Both the position numbers and the translations under genes were made by a program. Below are positions 17,199 through 24,978 of a stretch of DNA of 33,386 nt, one piece after another. The DNA comes from Candidatus Dactylopiibacterium carminicum (GTDB lineage: Bacteria; Pseudomonadota; Gammaproteobacteria; Burkholderiales; Rhodocyclaceae). The first letter of the stretch is position 1. Each line of letters starts with the position of its first letter. The notes beneath the pieces are model-generated. The model did no database searches, had not been told where the DNA came from, and saw only the letters and a list, made by a program, of their open reading frames with translations. Location: NCBI RefSeq assembly GCF_014736495.1, contig NZ_MDUX01000037.1, forward strand, positions 1 to 33,386, written 5' to 3'.

Positions 17199-19403
17199 TC
17201 AGCCCCGCTCTGCCAGCAACACCCCCTGCACTTCGCGGATCTGCTGCAAAGCCCGCTGCACCGGCTCGCTGCCTGAAACCTCGATGGTGAAACGCATATA
17301 GGCACGGGCACTGCGCGAGACGGTATTCACACCGATGACGTTGATCTTGTCGCGAGTAAAGACATCCGAGATATCCCGCAGCAGACCGGAGCGGTCATGC
17401 GCTTCGAGCACGATGTCGACCGGGAAGAATTCGCGGCGCTCCTTGGCCTGCTGCGCTTGTGTGCCCCATTCTGCGGGCACGATCCGCTCCGGATGCTGCT
17501 TGGCAATGTGCTGGAAACTGGTGCAGTCGCTCCGGTGGATCGACACACCACGCCCGCGGGTGACGAACCCCTGGATCGAATCCGGCGGCACCGGTTTGCA
17601 ACAGCGCGCAAGCTGGGTCAACAGCCTTCCCACACCGACGACCAGCACGCGATCATCATTGCCGGGCTTGCGCTGCTCGCGCACCACCAGCTCCGGTTCA
17701 GGCGTACTCGGCAATTCGGGCAGCACGGCATTGTGGATCTGGCGCCCGCTGATATCGCCACGGCCGACCGCCAGCAACAGGCTATGCAGATCCCTGAAGC
17801 CCAGACGACCAGCCAGATCTTCCTGGTTGGCCTGGGTCATGCCGGCGCGCTGCAGCTCGCGCACAATGATGGCGCGCCCTTGTTGCGCCGTTTCTTCCTC
17901 TTCCTGCTGTACGAACCAGCGGCGCACCTTGGAACGTGCATGGGAGGTGACGAGGTAGCCCAGCTGCGGGTTCAACCAGTCGCGTGACGGCCCGCCCTGC
18001 TTGGCAGTGACGACCTCCACGCACTGACCACTCAACAGCGGCGTGTCCAGCGGCACCATCTGGCCGTCGACCTTCGCGCCACGGCAGCGATGCCCGAGAT
18101 CGGTATGCAGGCGGTAGGCAAAATCGATCGGTGTGGAGCCCGCCACGAGATCGATCACACGGCCCTGCGGCGTCACCACATAGACTGTGTCATCGAGCGC
18201 TGCGGCCTTGGTGTGTTCTTCCCACACCGAGGCATCGGTCACCTCGTCGCGCCAGGAAAGCAGTTGGCGCAGCAGCGCGATCTTCTCGTTGTAGTTGGCC
18301 GCGCCGTCGCCGCTGGCACCTTCCTTGTAGCGCCAGTGCGCAGCCACACCCAGCTCGGCATGGCGGTGCATGTCGTAAGTGCGGATCTGCACCTCCATCG
18401 CGCGCCCGTCCGCCGCGCGCACGGCGGTATGCAGCGATTGGTAGTTGTTGCCCTTGGGCTTGAGGATGTAGTCGTCGAACTCCTTCTGGATCGGCTCCCA
18501 CAGCTCATGCACCAGGCTCAGCACCGCGTAGCAATCCTTCACCTCGTCGACCAGCACGCGCAGCGCGCGCACGTCATACACCTGGTCGAAATCCAGGTTC
18601 TTGCTGCGCATCTTGTTCCAGATGCTGTAGATATGCTTGGGGCGGCCATACACTTCGGCCTTCACGTCGATGGCGGCAATGGCCTGCTTGAGCTTCTCGA
18701 TCGACTCAGCGATGAAGGCCTCGCGCTCCACGCGCCGCTCGTCGAGCTGCCTGGCCACCTGCTTGTAAGTGTCCGGCTCAAGAAAACGGAAGGAAAGATC
18801 TTCCAGCTCCCATTTGAGCTGCCAGACGCCCAGGCGGTTGGCCAGTGGCGCGTAGAGATCCATGCTCTCGCGCGCGATATCAAGATTGCTGCACTGCTTG
18901 GTAGCGGCAAAGTGGCGCAGGGTCTGCACCCGCGAAGCCAGGCGCAGCAACACCACGCGGATATCCTCGGCCAGTGCCAGCACCATCTTGCGCAAAATTT
19001 CGGTCTGGGCGCGCAGATCGGCCGGTGTGCCGGCATCGGTACGCGAACTCATGCGCAAGCGGTTGAGGCGGCGCATGCCCTCGGCCAGCTTGGCCGTCAT
19101 CGGTCCGAAATCGGCCTCGATATGCTCCTCGGCCTTGTCGTCGAACTCGTACAGCGCGAAGAAAAGCGCGGCAATGCGCGCATTGAGGTCCAGCTTCAAC
19201 GACACGGCGATCAGCGCCATGCCCAACGCGTGTTCCCACACGCCCTCGCCGGTACTCAGGCAGTGGTTGCCGTAGCGCTCACGCGCATAGGCCAAGGCCC
19301 GTGCGAGTTCCACACGTGCAGTACCGGGCAGGCCGTCGGCGAGCAGTTCTTCGAAAGAGGTGTCTTCGTCGGTGTTGGCGACGGAATGTTGGACGGAAAC
19401 CAT
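17199..19403 (-). CDS. relA: GTP pyrophosphokinase RelA (ppGpp synthetase)
   Basis: This ribosome-associated stringent-response enzyme makes (p)ppGpp from ATP and GTP or GDP. The 734 aa run in the order: degenerate hydrolase domain, synthetase, TGS (DDTVYVVTPQGRVIDL, about residues 400-465), Cys-containing RIS segment (LARCCKPVPPDSIQGFV) and C-terminal ACT. In the N-terminal domain the catalytic HD dipeptide of Rel/SpoT is missing (AALFFALYEFDDKA), so hydrolysis is probably lost. The synthetase carries EFDD in the position that separates RelA (ExDD) from SpoT/Rel (RxKD), followed by NNYQSLHT. A separate SpoT must exist elsewhere to degrade the product. It is divergent from mtfA. Confidence 0.95.
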   Translation of the reverse strand: MVSVQHSVANTDEDTSFEELLADGLPGTARVELARALAYARERYGNHCLSTGEGVWEHALGMALIAVSLKLDLNARIAALFFALYEFDDKAEEHIEADFGPMTAKLAEGMRRLNRLRMSSRTDAGTPADLRAQTEILRKMVLALAEDIRVVLLRLASRVQTLRHFAATKQCSNLDIARESMDLYAPLANRLGVWQLKWELEDLSFRFLEPDTYKQVARQLDERRVEREAFIAESIEKLKQAIAAIDVKAEVYGRPKHIYSIWNKMRSKNLDFDQVYDVRALRVLVDEVKDCYAVLSLVHELWEPIQKEFDDYILKPKGNNYQSLHTAVRAADGRAMEVQIRTYDMHRHAELGVAAHWRYKEGASGDGAANYNEKIALLRQLLSWRDEVTDASVWEEHTKAAALDDTVYVVTPQGRVIDLVAGSTPIDFAYRLHTDLGHRCRGAKVDGQMVPLDTPLLSGQCVEVVTAKQGGPSRDWLNPQLGYLVTSHARSKVRRWFVQQEEEETAQQGRAIIVRELQRAGMTQANQEDLAGRLGFRDLHSLLLAVGRGDISGRQIHNAVLPELPSTPEPELVVREQRKPGNDDRVLVVGVGRLLTQLARCCKPVPPDSIQGFVTRGRGVSIHRSDCTSFQHIAKQHPERIVPAEWGTQAQQAKERREFFPVDIVLEAHDRSGLLRDISDVFTRDKINVIGVNTVSRSARAYMRFTIEVSGSEPVQRALQQIREVQGVLLAERG

Positions 19404-19500
19404 GGCCGCGATTATCTCACACCACCCACACCGGACCCGCTACCCTTGCGCTGGCGAAAACCCGCACCCACCGTACTTTGCTCCCGCATTCCAGACATCG

Positions 19501-20298
19501 ATGAACTCCCTGATCCAAGGTCTTAGGCGGCTGCTCGGACAGCGCCCGCGTGCAGAGATTCCCGACACGGAATGGGCCGCGATCGAACTGCCGCTAGCCC
19601 CTCTGCTCGCCCATCTGGATGCCACCGAGCGCGCTGCGCTGCGCATCCTGGCCCTGCGTTTTCTCGACAGCAAGGTGTTCTGTGGTGCAGCTGGCTTCGA
19701 ACCGGACAACCGGGTACGCCTCTCCATCGCGTTACAGGCCTGCCTGCCGGTACTCAAGCTGGGGCTGGAGTCCTACGCCGGCTGGCGCGGCATCATCGTC
19801 TACCCGGAAGATTTCGTGATCCCGCGACGCGAGATCGACGAAGACGGCCTGCTGCACGAATACGACGAAGAAGCCCTCGGCGAGGCCTGGCCCGGCGGAC
19901 CGGTGGTGCTCTCGTGGTTCGACGCTCCGGAGGATTACGAGGGAGCCCAGGTGGTGATCCACGAATTCGCGCACAAACTGGACATGCTCAACGGCGAGGC
20001 GGACGGCCTGCCGCCCTTGCATGCCGGCATAGACGAAGGGGCATGGTATGACGCCTTCGAAGCGGCCTATACAGATTTCTGCAAGCGAGTGGATGCCGGC
20101 GAGGACGATCTGCTGGATCCCTCGGCCGCCGACCATCCCGCTGAATTCTTTGCCATCGCCAGCGAAGTTTTCTTCAGTGACGCCAAAGCGCTTTACGCAC
20201 AATATCCCGAAATATACGCGCAACTTTCCTTATTTTACCGGCAGGATACGAACACTTCCTTGCAGGCTCAGGCTTTAGGCAGTCATACCAAAATTTGA
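19501..20298 (+). CDS. mtfA: MtfA-type zinc peptidase
   Basis: This is a 265-aa cytoplasmic M90-family metallopeptidase, the same length as E. coli MtfA. The zinc-binding HExxH is at H154/E155/H158 (VVIHEFAHKLD), with a downstream Glu in HPAEFFAIASEVFF as the likely third ligand. E. coli MtfA binds the Mlc repressor and has aminopeptidase activity; whether that partner exists here is unknown. An in-frame start exists upstream at 19360, but it lies inside the divergent relA coding region, so ATG 19501 is chosen. It is divergent from relA with 97 bp between. Confidence 0.9.
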   Translation: MNSLIQGLRRLLGQRPRAEIPDTEWAAIELPLAPLLAHLDATERAALRILALRFLDSKVFCGAAGFEPDNRVRLSIALQACLPVLKLGLESYAGWRGIIVYPEDFVIPRREIDEDGLLHEYDEEALGEAWPGGPVVLSWFDAPEDYEGAQVVIHEFAHKLDMLNGEADGLPPLHAGIDEGAWYDAFEAAYTDFCKRVDAGEDDLLDPSAADHPAEFFAIASEVFFSDAKALYAQYPEIYAQLSLFYRQDTNTSLQAQALGSHTKI

Positions 20299-20392
20299 TT
20301 GGCGAGGCAGGACAGGCTTCCTAGGCTGAACAGGTCTGCCCGCATCCGCGCGGCGGCTTCGCCCCTTCACAACCTGACCCCGGAGGTAAAGC

Positions 20393-20794
20393 ATGTCCAT
20401 GACCTGGATCGTCGTTGCCAATGCCCGTCACGCTCGCATCTTCGCCCACAGCGGCCCCAACAAGGCCCTTGAACTGGTGCAGGAGCACGCCCTGAGCGTC
20501 GAAGAACAAGTCATCCAGGAATCTGGTGGACGCGCTTCCCCAAAACACAAGGAGCCAGACCGCCTTGCCGCGCGCGGCTTCGCGCATCGTGTGGCACGCG
20601 GCCTGTGCCATGCCCGGACGCGAGGGGATTTCAAGCGGGCGATCCTGGTTGCGCCCCCTGCCTTCATGGGCCTCCTCAACGCCGAACTGGACCCGCCCAC
20701 GGCCTCGCTGGTCAGCGACCGGCTGGACAAGGACTACACCCGCGCCGAAACCCACAAGCTGCGCCAGCATCTGGGCCAATGCCTGTGCGTGTAG
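20393..20794 (+). CDS. Host-attachment family protein (PF10116-like)
   Basis: This 133-aa protein starts MSMTWIVVANARHARIF and carries the family's central region with FAHRVARGL and the C-terminal DKDYTRAETHKLRQHL. Families of this kind are annotated as needed for attachment to host cells, but the fold is eRF1/Rossmann-like and the real function is poorly known. A good Shine-Dalgarno GGAGG lies 6 bp before the ATG. It appears monocistronic, with a strong hairpin just after the stop. Confidence 0.85.
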   Translation: MSMTWIVVANARHARIFAHSGPNKALELVQEHALSVEEQVIQESGGRASPKHKEPDRLAARGFAHRVARGLCHARTRGDFKRAILVAPPAFMGLLNAELDPPTASLVSDRLDKDYTRAETHKLRQHLGQCLCV

Positions 20795-20804
20795 GCGCTC
20801 TACA

Positions 20805-20826
20805 GGTGCCGATCTGGATCGGCGCC
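20805..20826 (+). terminator. Hairpin after the host-attachment gene
   Basis: GGTGCCGATC and GATCGGCGCC form a near-perfect 10-bp inverted repeat with one G-U pair, 10 bp after the stop codon. It lacks a proper U tract (TGATTCCCC follows), so it may stabilise the 3' end rather than terminate on its own. Confidence 0.4.
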
Positions 20827-20911
20827 TGATTCCCCCACGAGGCGGACACTCATCACAGCTGCCGGACAGGTGCGCATGGCACAATACGCTCCCGCCAAAA
20901 ACCGTCTGTCG

Positions 20912-21799
20912 ATGTCCGCCTCACGCTCTCCGCTGCTGGCCAGTCTGGCCTTGATCCTGGTCACGATCTGCTGGGGTTCCACCTTTCCGGCCATGAAGGC
21001 CGTCTCCGAACAGATACCGCCCGGCCTGATGGTCGGTTTGCGCTGGGCGCTCGGAGCCCTCGCCCTCGCCCCCTTCATTCAATGGCGCAACCGCGCGCTC
21101 TGGCGTGATGCCGCGCTGCTCGCCATCGCACTGTTCGCCAGCTTCGTGCTGCAAGTGCTCGGACTGACGATGATGAGCGCGGGCCGCAACGCCTTCATCA
21201 CCGCACTGAATGTGATCATGGTGCCCTTGCTGCTGCCGCTGCTGGGCCGACGCCTGTCCTCGATGATCTGGGTGGCCGTGGTGCTGGCCGGCGCCGGCAT
21301 CGCGGTGATGAGTTATGAACAGGGCAGCAGCCTGCTGGGGGATGCCCTCACCTTCGGCTGTGCCCTGGCCTTCGCACTCTATGTGCTGGGTATGGAGCGT
21401 TTCGCACCACGTCATTCCACACTGTCGCTGGCCGGCGCCCAGGCCGTCATGATGACGGCGCTGACGCCCCTCTGGATCCTCACGGAATGGTGGCTGCAAG
21501 GCCCGGGTTATCTCGACCAGGCAGCCGGAGCCGGCTCCGTCTGGCTGGAGCCGCTGTATCTGGGCGTGATCTGCAGTGGTCTGGTGATTTTCCTGCAGAC
21601 CTGGGCGCAGGCCCGTGCCACGGCGGTGCAGGCGGCCGTGATCTATGCGCTGGAGCCCTTTTTCGCGTCCCTGTTCGCAGCCTGGTGGCTGGGCGAACAG
21701 TTCGGTCCGCGTGCGATGCTAGGCGGAGGGCTGATCATTGCCGCCATGCTGATCTCGCAGTGGCCAACGCGGCCCGCACGCGTAGCGGCCAGTGCCTGA
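20912..21799 (+). CDS. EamA/DMT family transporter
   Basis: This is a 295-aa inner-membrane permease of the drug/metabolite transporter superfamily with ten predicted helices arranged as two EamA repeats. The first repeat begins with the family pattern ICWGSTFPAMKAV followed by RWALGALALAPF; the second spans YVLGMERFAP to the end, with QAAVIYALEPFFASLFAAWWLGEQF as the hallmark. The substrate cannot be deduced. Starts at 20870 (GTG) and 20876 (ATG) are also in frame; 20912 is preferred because it gives a short basic N-terminus directly before helix 1. Confidence 0.9.
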   Translation: MSASRSPLLASLALILVTICWGSTFPAMKAVSEQIPPGLMVGLRWALGALALAPFIQWRNRALWRDAALLAIALFASFVLQVLGLTMMSAGRNAFITALNVIMVPLLLPLLGRRLSSMIWVAVVLAGAGIAVMSYEQGSSLLGDALTFGCALAFALYVLGMERFAPRHSTLSLAGAQAVMMTALTPLWILTEWWLQGPGYLDQAAGAGSVWLEPLYLGVICSGLVIFLQTWAQARATAVQAAVIYALEPFFASLFAAWWLGEQFGPRAMLGGGLIIAAMLISQWPTRPARVAASA

Positions 21800-21852
21800 A
21801 ATGCCCTCTCCGGCGTGGGCATCGCCTGCGTCGGGTTTTTCACGGGCCGCGT

Positions 21853-21858
21853 TAGAAT
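21853..21858 (+). promoter_or_regulatory. Possible -10 box of the acyltransferase gene
   Basis: TAGAAT, preceded by T, lies 15 bp before the first possible start codon. No matching -35 was found. Transcription from here would leave a very short leader before ATG 21874 and about 25 nt before ATG 21889. Confidence 0.35.
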
Positions 21859-21873
21859 CGCGGCTCTTCCACG

Positions 21874-22779
21874 ATGGGAATCCCCACCATGCTCCGCTGG
21901 CTGCCCGCACCTCTCAAAGCCGTGTTCGCCGCCCTGTGTGTGGCGCTCAACACCCTACTGGTTTTCATCGCCTTTCTGCCCTTCGCCCTACTCAAGCTCT
22001 GCCTGCCGGCCTCGGCCGTGCGCCGTTTCGCTGACCGTTGCCTGAATGCGCTGGCCGATGGTTGGGTACGCATCAACCAGGCCTGGATGTACGCCATCGA
22101 ACGCCACGACTGGCGGATCAGCGGCGTGGACGATCTCAAACCGCGCGGCTGGTATGTGGTGGGCTGCAACCATCAGAGCTGGGCAGACATCCTGGTATTG
22201 CAGAGCGTCTTCCGTGGCCGCATCCCCTTCCTCAAGTTCTTTCTTAAGCATGAGCTGATCTATATCCCGGTGATCGGCCTGGCCTGGTGGGCGCTGGATT
22301 TCCCCTTCATGCGCCGCAGCGGCAAGACGCTCGCAGCCAACGCAGCCGACATGGCCACTGCGCGCAAGTCCTGCGAAAAATTCCGCTTCATCCCGACCTC
22401 GGTAATCAATTTCCTCGAAGGCACGCGCTATACCCCAGCCAAGCACAAACAACAGCGCTCGCCCTATCAGCATCTGCTGAAGCCCAAGAGTGGCGGCCTT
22501 TCCATCGCGCTGGGCACCATGGGGGAGCTGTTCGAATCGATGCTGGATGTGACCATCGTCTATCCGGACCGCGTTCCCAGCTTCGGTGACCTGATCTGCG
22601 GGCGCCTGGGCCGTGTGATCGTCGAGGTGCGGCAGCTCCCCATTCCGGCCGAATTCGTCGGTGAAGCCGCCAGCCGCGATCCCCAGTTCCGCTCCAACAT
22701 CCAGACCTGGCTCAATGGCCTGTGGCTAGAGAAAGATCAGCGCATCGGCGAACTGCGTCGTCAAGCCGGCGTGGAATAG
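21874..22779 (+). CDS. PlsC-type acyltransferase (YihG-like)
   Basis: This 301-aa membrane-associated enzyme probably acylates lysophosphatidate or a related lysolipid. The HxxxxD catalytic motif appears as NHQSWADI, followed by the binding motif FMRRSG and the EGTR box (FLEGTRYTPAKH) of the glycerolipid acyltransferase family. A hydrophobic N-terminal helix (about residues 12-45) anchors it. Length and motifs resemble E. coli YihG more than PlsC. ATG 21889 (five residues shorter) is an equally good start. Its 3' end overlaps the convergent tetR gene by 19 bp. Confidence 0.9.
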   Translation: MGIPTMLRWLPAPLKAVFAALCVALNTLLVFIAFLPFALLKLCLPASAVRRFADRCLNALADGWVRINQAWMYAIERHDWRISGVDDLKPRGWYVVGCNHQSWADILVLQSVFRGRIPFLKFFLKHELIYIPVIGLAWWALDFPFMRRSGKTLAANAADMATARKSCEKFRFIPTSVINFLEGTRYTPAKHKQQRSPYQHLLKPKSGGLSIALGTMGELFESMLDVTIVYPDRVPSFGDLICGRLGRVIVEVRQLPIPAEFVGEAASRDPQFRSNIQTWLNGLWLEKDQRIGELRRQAGVE

Positions 22780-23366
22780 GCCCGCAGAAAGACCTCGACG
22801 GCGCGGCCAGCCATCTGCCTGGTCGCGGCGGGCAAAAAGCCCTCGCTGACGCCCAGCAACAGCAACTGGCCGCATTCAGCCTCCAGCAGCGCCAGCAAGT
22901 GCTGCGCGGCGACCACGCTGTCGGCCTGCCGCAATTTCCCCTGCTTCATGCAGGCGTCCAGATGCTCGCTCAACACAAGCAAGCCCTGCCGTGGGCCGCG
23001 TTCGTAGAACAGACGCCCCACTTCACTCTTGCGCGCCTCGGCATAGGCATTGCGATAGTTGTTGATCAGCTCCGGCTGGCAGGCGGCCTCCAGGAACCCC
23101 TCTCCGAAACGCCGCAAGTTGGCGGTCAGGTCAGCCTGCGAATCGAGCTTTTCGAACACATCGCGCATCAGCGCTTCGGCTGACCGCCGCATTACTTCCA
23201 CAAACAGCTCGTCTTTCGAAGCGAAGTAGCTGTACAGCGTGGCTTTCGAGCCCCCCACCCGGGCGGCGATCTGGGACATCGAAGCCCCCTCGAAACCGCA
23301 TTCCTGGAACACGGCCCGCGCCTCATCAATGATGGTCTGGCGTCTGCTCTCGCTTTTACTGCGCAT
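22761..23366 (-). CDS. TetR-family repressor of the efflux operon
   Basis: This 201-aa regulator has an N-terminal TetR helix-turn-helix (about residues 8-55; ARAVFQECGFEGASMSQIA then GGSKATLYSYFASKDEL) and a helical ligand-binding C-terminal domain. It is divergent from the outer membrane factor gene and probably represses both itself and the efflux operon through the two 17-bp operators between them. ATG 23366 is preferred over a frame start at 23426 because AAGGAG lies just upstream and because the longer form would cover the operator. Ligands are probably substrates of the pump. Confidence 0.92.
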   Translation of the reverse strand: MRSKSESRRQTIIDEARAVFQECGFEGASMSQIAARVGGSKATLYSYFASKDELFVEVMRRSAEALMRDVFEKLDSQADLTANLRRFGEGFLEAACQPELINNYRNAYAEARKSEVGRLFYERGPRQGLLVLSEHLDACMKQGKLRQADSVVAAQHLLALLEAECGQLLLLGVSEGFLPAATRQMAGRAVEVFLRAYSTPA

Positions 23367-23384
23367 GGCGGCGCTCCTTTTTTG

Positions 23385-23401
23385 AACTCGTCCGTACAGT
23401 T
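23385..23401. promoter_or_regulatory. Operator 1 (tetR side)
   Basis: On the minus strand this reads AACTGTACGGACGAGTT and matches operator 2 at 14 of 17 positions in the opposite orientation. It lies at the probable -10/start region of the tetR promoter, where TetR binding would block transcription. Confidence 0.6.
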
Positions 23402-23405
23402 TTGA

Positions 23406-23435
23406 TTGACAGAGGCGATGTGTCAACGAGAAAAT
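23406..23435 (+). promoter_or_regulatory. Divergent promoter core with shared palindromic -35 boxes
   Basis: TTGACA (23406-23411) is a perfect -35 for the efflux operon, with a weak -10 GAAAAT at 23430-23435 (18-bp spacing). TGTCAA at 23421-23426 is TTGACA on the other strand and can serve tetR. The two boxes form an inverted repeat 9 bp apart, so the two polymerases would overlap and compete. Confidence 0.55.
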
Positions 23436-23436
23436 G

Positions 23437-23453
23437 AACTGTACGGTTCAGTT
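23437..23453. promoter_or_regulatory. Operator 2 (efflux operon side)
   Basis: AACTGTACGGTTCAGTT is a near-perfect 17-bp palindrome in which only one pair besides the centre fails (positions 6 and 12). It starts just after the predicted -10 of the efflux promoter and overlaps the likely transcription start. With operator 1 it defines the consensus AACTGTACGGnnnAGTT. Confidence 0.65.
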
Positions 23454-23469
23454 AAAAGGACGTTTCACC

Positions 23470-24951
23470 GTGACATCTACTTCATTCCCCGATATTGACG
23501 GCGCCGCATCGCGGCGCTTTTTTGCACGCCGACCGGCCTTTGCGCTCCTGGCGATGACCACCCTGATGGCCTGCGCCCAACTCCCCCAGGAGGGAGCACG
23601 CGACGGCTTGCGCCCGATCGGCAGCTGGGCTGCCGGCAGCAGCCTGAACGCACAACCCCGGACCTGGCCCGGTGATCAGTGGTGGCAAACCTATGGCGAT
23701 CAGCAGCTCGATGCACTGGTCCGCGAAGCTCTGCAGGATTCGCCCAGCCTGCAGGTAGCCGCCGCCCGACTGCGCCAGGCCGAAGCAGGCGTTGGCATCG
23801 CACGCTCGGCCAATGCCCCCCAGATCGGCGCCAATGCCAACCTGAACGAGACCAAACAGTCATACAACTACCTTCAACCGCAAAGCTCGCTCCCACAGGG
23901 CTGGAACGACTACGGCCGTCTGACGCTGGATTTCAGCTGGGAGCTGGATTTCTGGGGACGCAACCGGGCATCGCTGGCGGCCGCGACCTCGACCCTGGAA
24001 GCGCAAGCAGCCGAACTCATGCAGAGCCGCCTGCTGTTGGCCAGTAGCGTTGCCGCCGGCTATGCCGAGCTCAACCGTCTGCATGCCAACCGGGATACGG
24101 CCCTGAAGGCGCTGGAAATCCGCGTGAAGACGGCCGAGCTGATTGCCAAGCGTCACGCCAACGGTCTGGAAACACGCGGGGGGCTGCGTGACGCCGATGC
24201 CCGCCGCGCCATGGCCGAGGGGCAGTTGCTGGCAGTGGACGAACAGCTGGCGCTGCAGCGCAACCGTCTTGCAGCCTTGCTGGGTGCAGGTCCGGACCGG
24301 GGACAGACGATCACCCGCCCGACATTGAACCTCTCCAGCGGTTTCGGCTTGCCATCGAGCCTGAGCGCCGATCTGCTGGGCCGCCGCCCCGATGTGGTGG
24401 CCGCCCGGCTGCGTGCCGAAGCCGCGGCGAAACGCATCGACGTGGCCCAGGCGGAGTTCTATCCGAACGTGAATCTGGTGGGCTTCATCGGCGTGCATTC
24501 GCTCGGACTGGACCAGCTCTTCAAATCCGGTTCGGATACCGGCAGCGTGGGGCCGGCGATCTCGCTGCCCATCTTCAACGGTGGCCGCCTGAAGGCGCGC
24601 TACCGGGCCAGCGAAGCTGAATATGACACTGCCGTGGCCCAGTACAACGACACCGTGACCCGTGCGCTGCATGAGGTGGCGGACAACGCAGTCAGCCAGA
24701 AAGCCCTGGGGCAACGCCTGCGCAAGGCTGAAGAAGCGGTCGAGGCCGCGACCGAGGCGCACCGCGTGGCCAGTAACCGCTACGAAGGCGGCCTCGCCAC
24801 CTACCTCGAAGTGCTCTCGGCCGAAGACAGCCTGCTGGGCAGCCTGAATGCCCGCACCAATCTGCAGAGCCTGGCGCTCAGTCTGGATATCGACCTGCAA
24901 CGCAGCCTGGGTGGCGGCTATCAAGTCACCCGCCAGATCGCCCAACGCTAA
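23470..24951 (+). CDS. Outer membrane efflux lipoprotein (OprM/NodT type)
   Basis: This 493-aa outer membrane factor would form the trimeric exit duct for the EmrAB-like pump encoded next. A lipoprotein signal (ARRPAFALLAMTTLMAC) leads to the Cys anchor and is followed by GDQWWQTYGDQQLDALV, the usual start of the NodT/OprM family. Two OEP repeats follow (about residues 90-275 and 300-485), with LGRRPDVVAARLR and RYEGGLATYLEVL as landmarks. An ATG at 23434 is in frame but lies in the operator; GTG 23470, 9 bp after AAAGGA, is preferred. A terminator-like hairpin sits inside the first 20 codons. Confidence 0.9.
   Translation: MTSTSFPDIDGAASRRFFARRPAFALLAMTTLMACAQLPQEGARDGLRPIGSWAAGSSLNAQPRTWPGDQWWQTYGDQQLDALVREALQDSPSLQVAAARLRQAEAGVGIARSANAPQIGANANLNETKQSYNYLQPQSSLPQGWNDYGRLTLDFSWELDFWGRNRASLAAATSTLEAQAAELMQSRLLLASSVAAGYAELNRLHANRDTALKALEIRVKTAELIAKRHANGLETRGGLRDADARRAMAEGQLLAVDEQLALQRNRLAALLGAGPDRGQTITRPTLNLSSGFGLPSSLSADLLGRRPDVVAARLRAEAAAKRIDVAQAEFYPNVNLVGFIGVHSLGLDQLFKSGSDTGSVGPAISLPIFNGGRLKARYRASEAEYDTAVAQYNDTVTRALHEVADNAVSQKALGQRLRKAEEAVEAATEAHRVASNRYEGGLATYLEVLSAEDSLLGSLNARTNLQSLALSLDIDLQRSLGGGYQVTRQIAQR
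23501..23523 (+). terminator. Intrinsic-terminator-like hairpin inside the start of the efflux operon
   Basis: GCGCCGC (23501-23507), loop ATC and GCGGCGC (23511-23517) form a perfect 7-bp GC-only stem followed at once by six T (23518-23523). This is the textbook form of a Rho-independent terminator, but it lies about codons 11-18 of the first gene. It may act as an attenuator that translating ribosomes disrupt. Confidence 0.55.
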
Positions 24952-24978
24952 CCCCCGATATTGCTCAAGGAAGTCTTC

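Noticed and set aside
18090..19526. 478-codon frame antisense to relA
   Set aside because: It lies opposite a well-conserved gene and has low-complexity His/Leu/Gln-rich translation typical of a shadow frame.
23434..23469. ATG 23434 as start of the outer membrane factor
   Set aside because: It lies next to the predicted -10 and inside the operator region and lacks a ribosome binding site; GTG 23470 has AAAGGA at a good distance.
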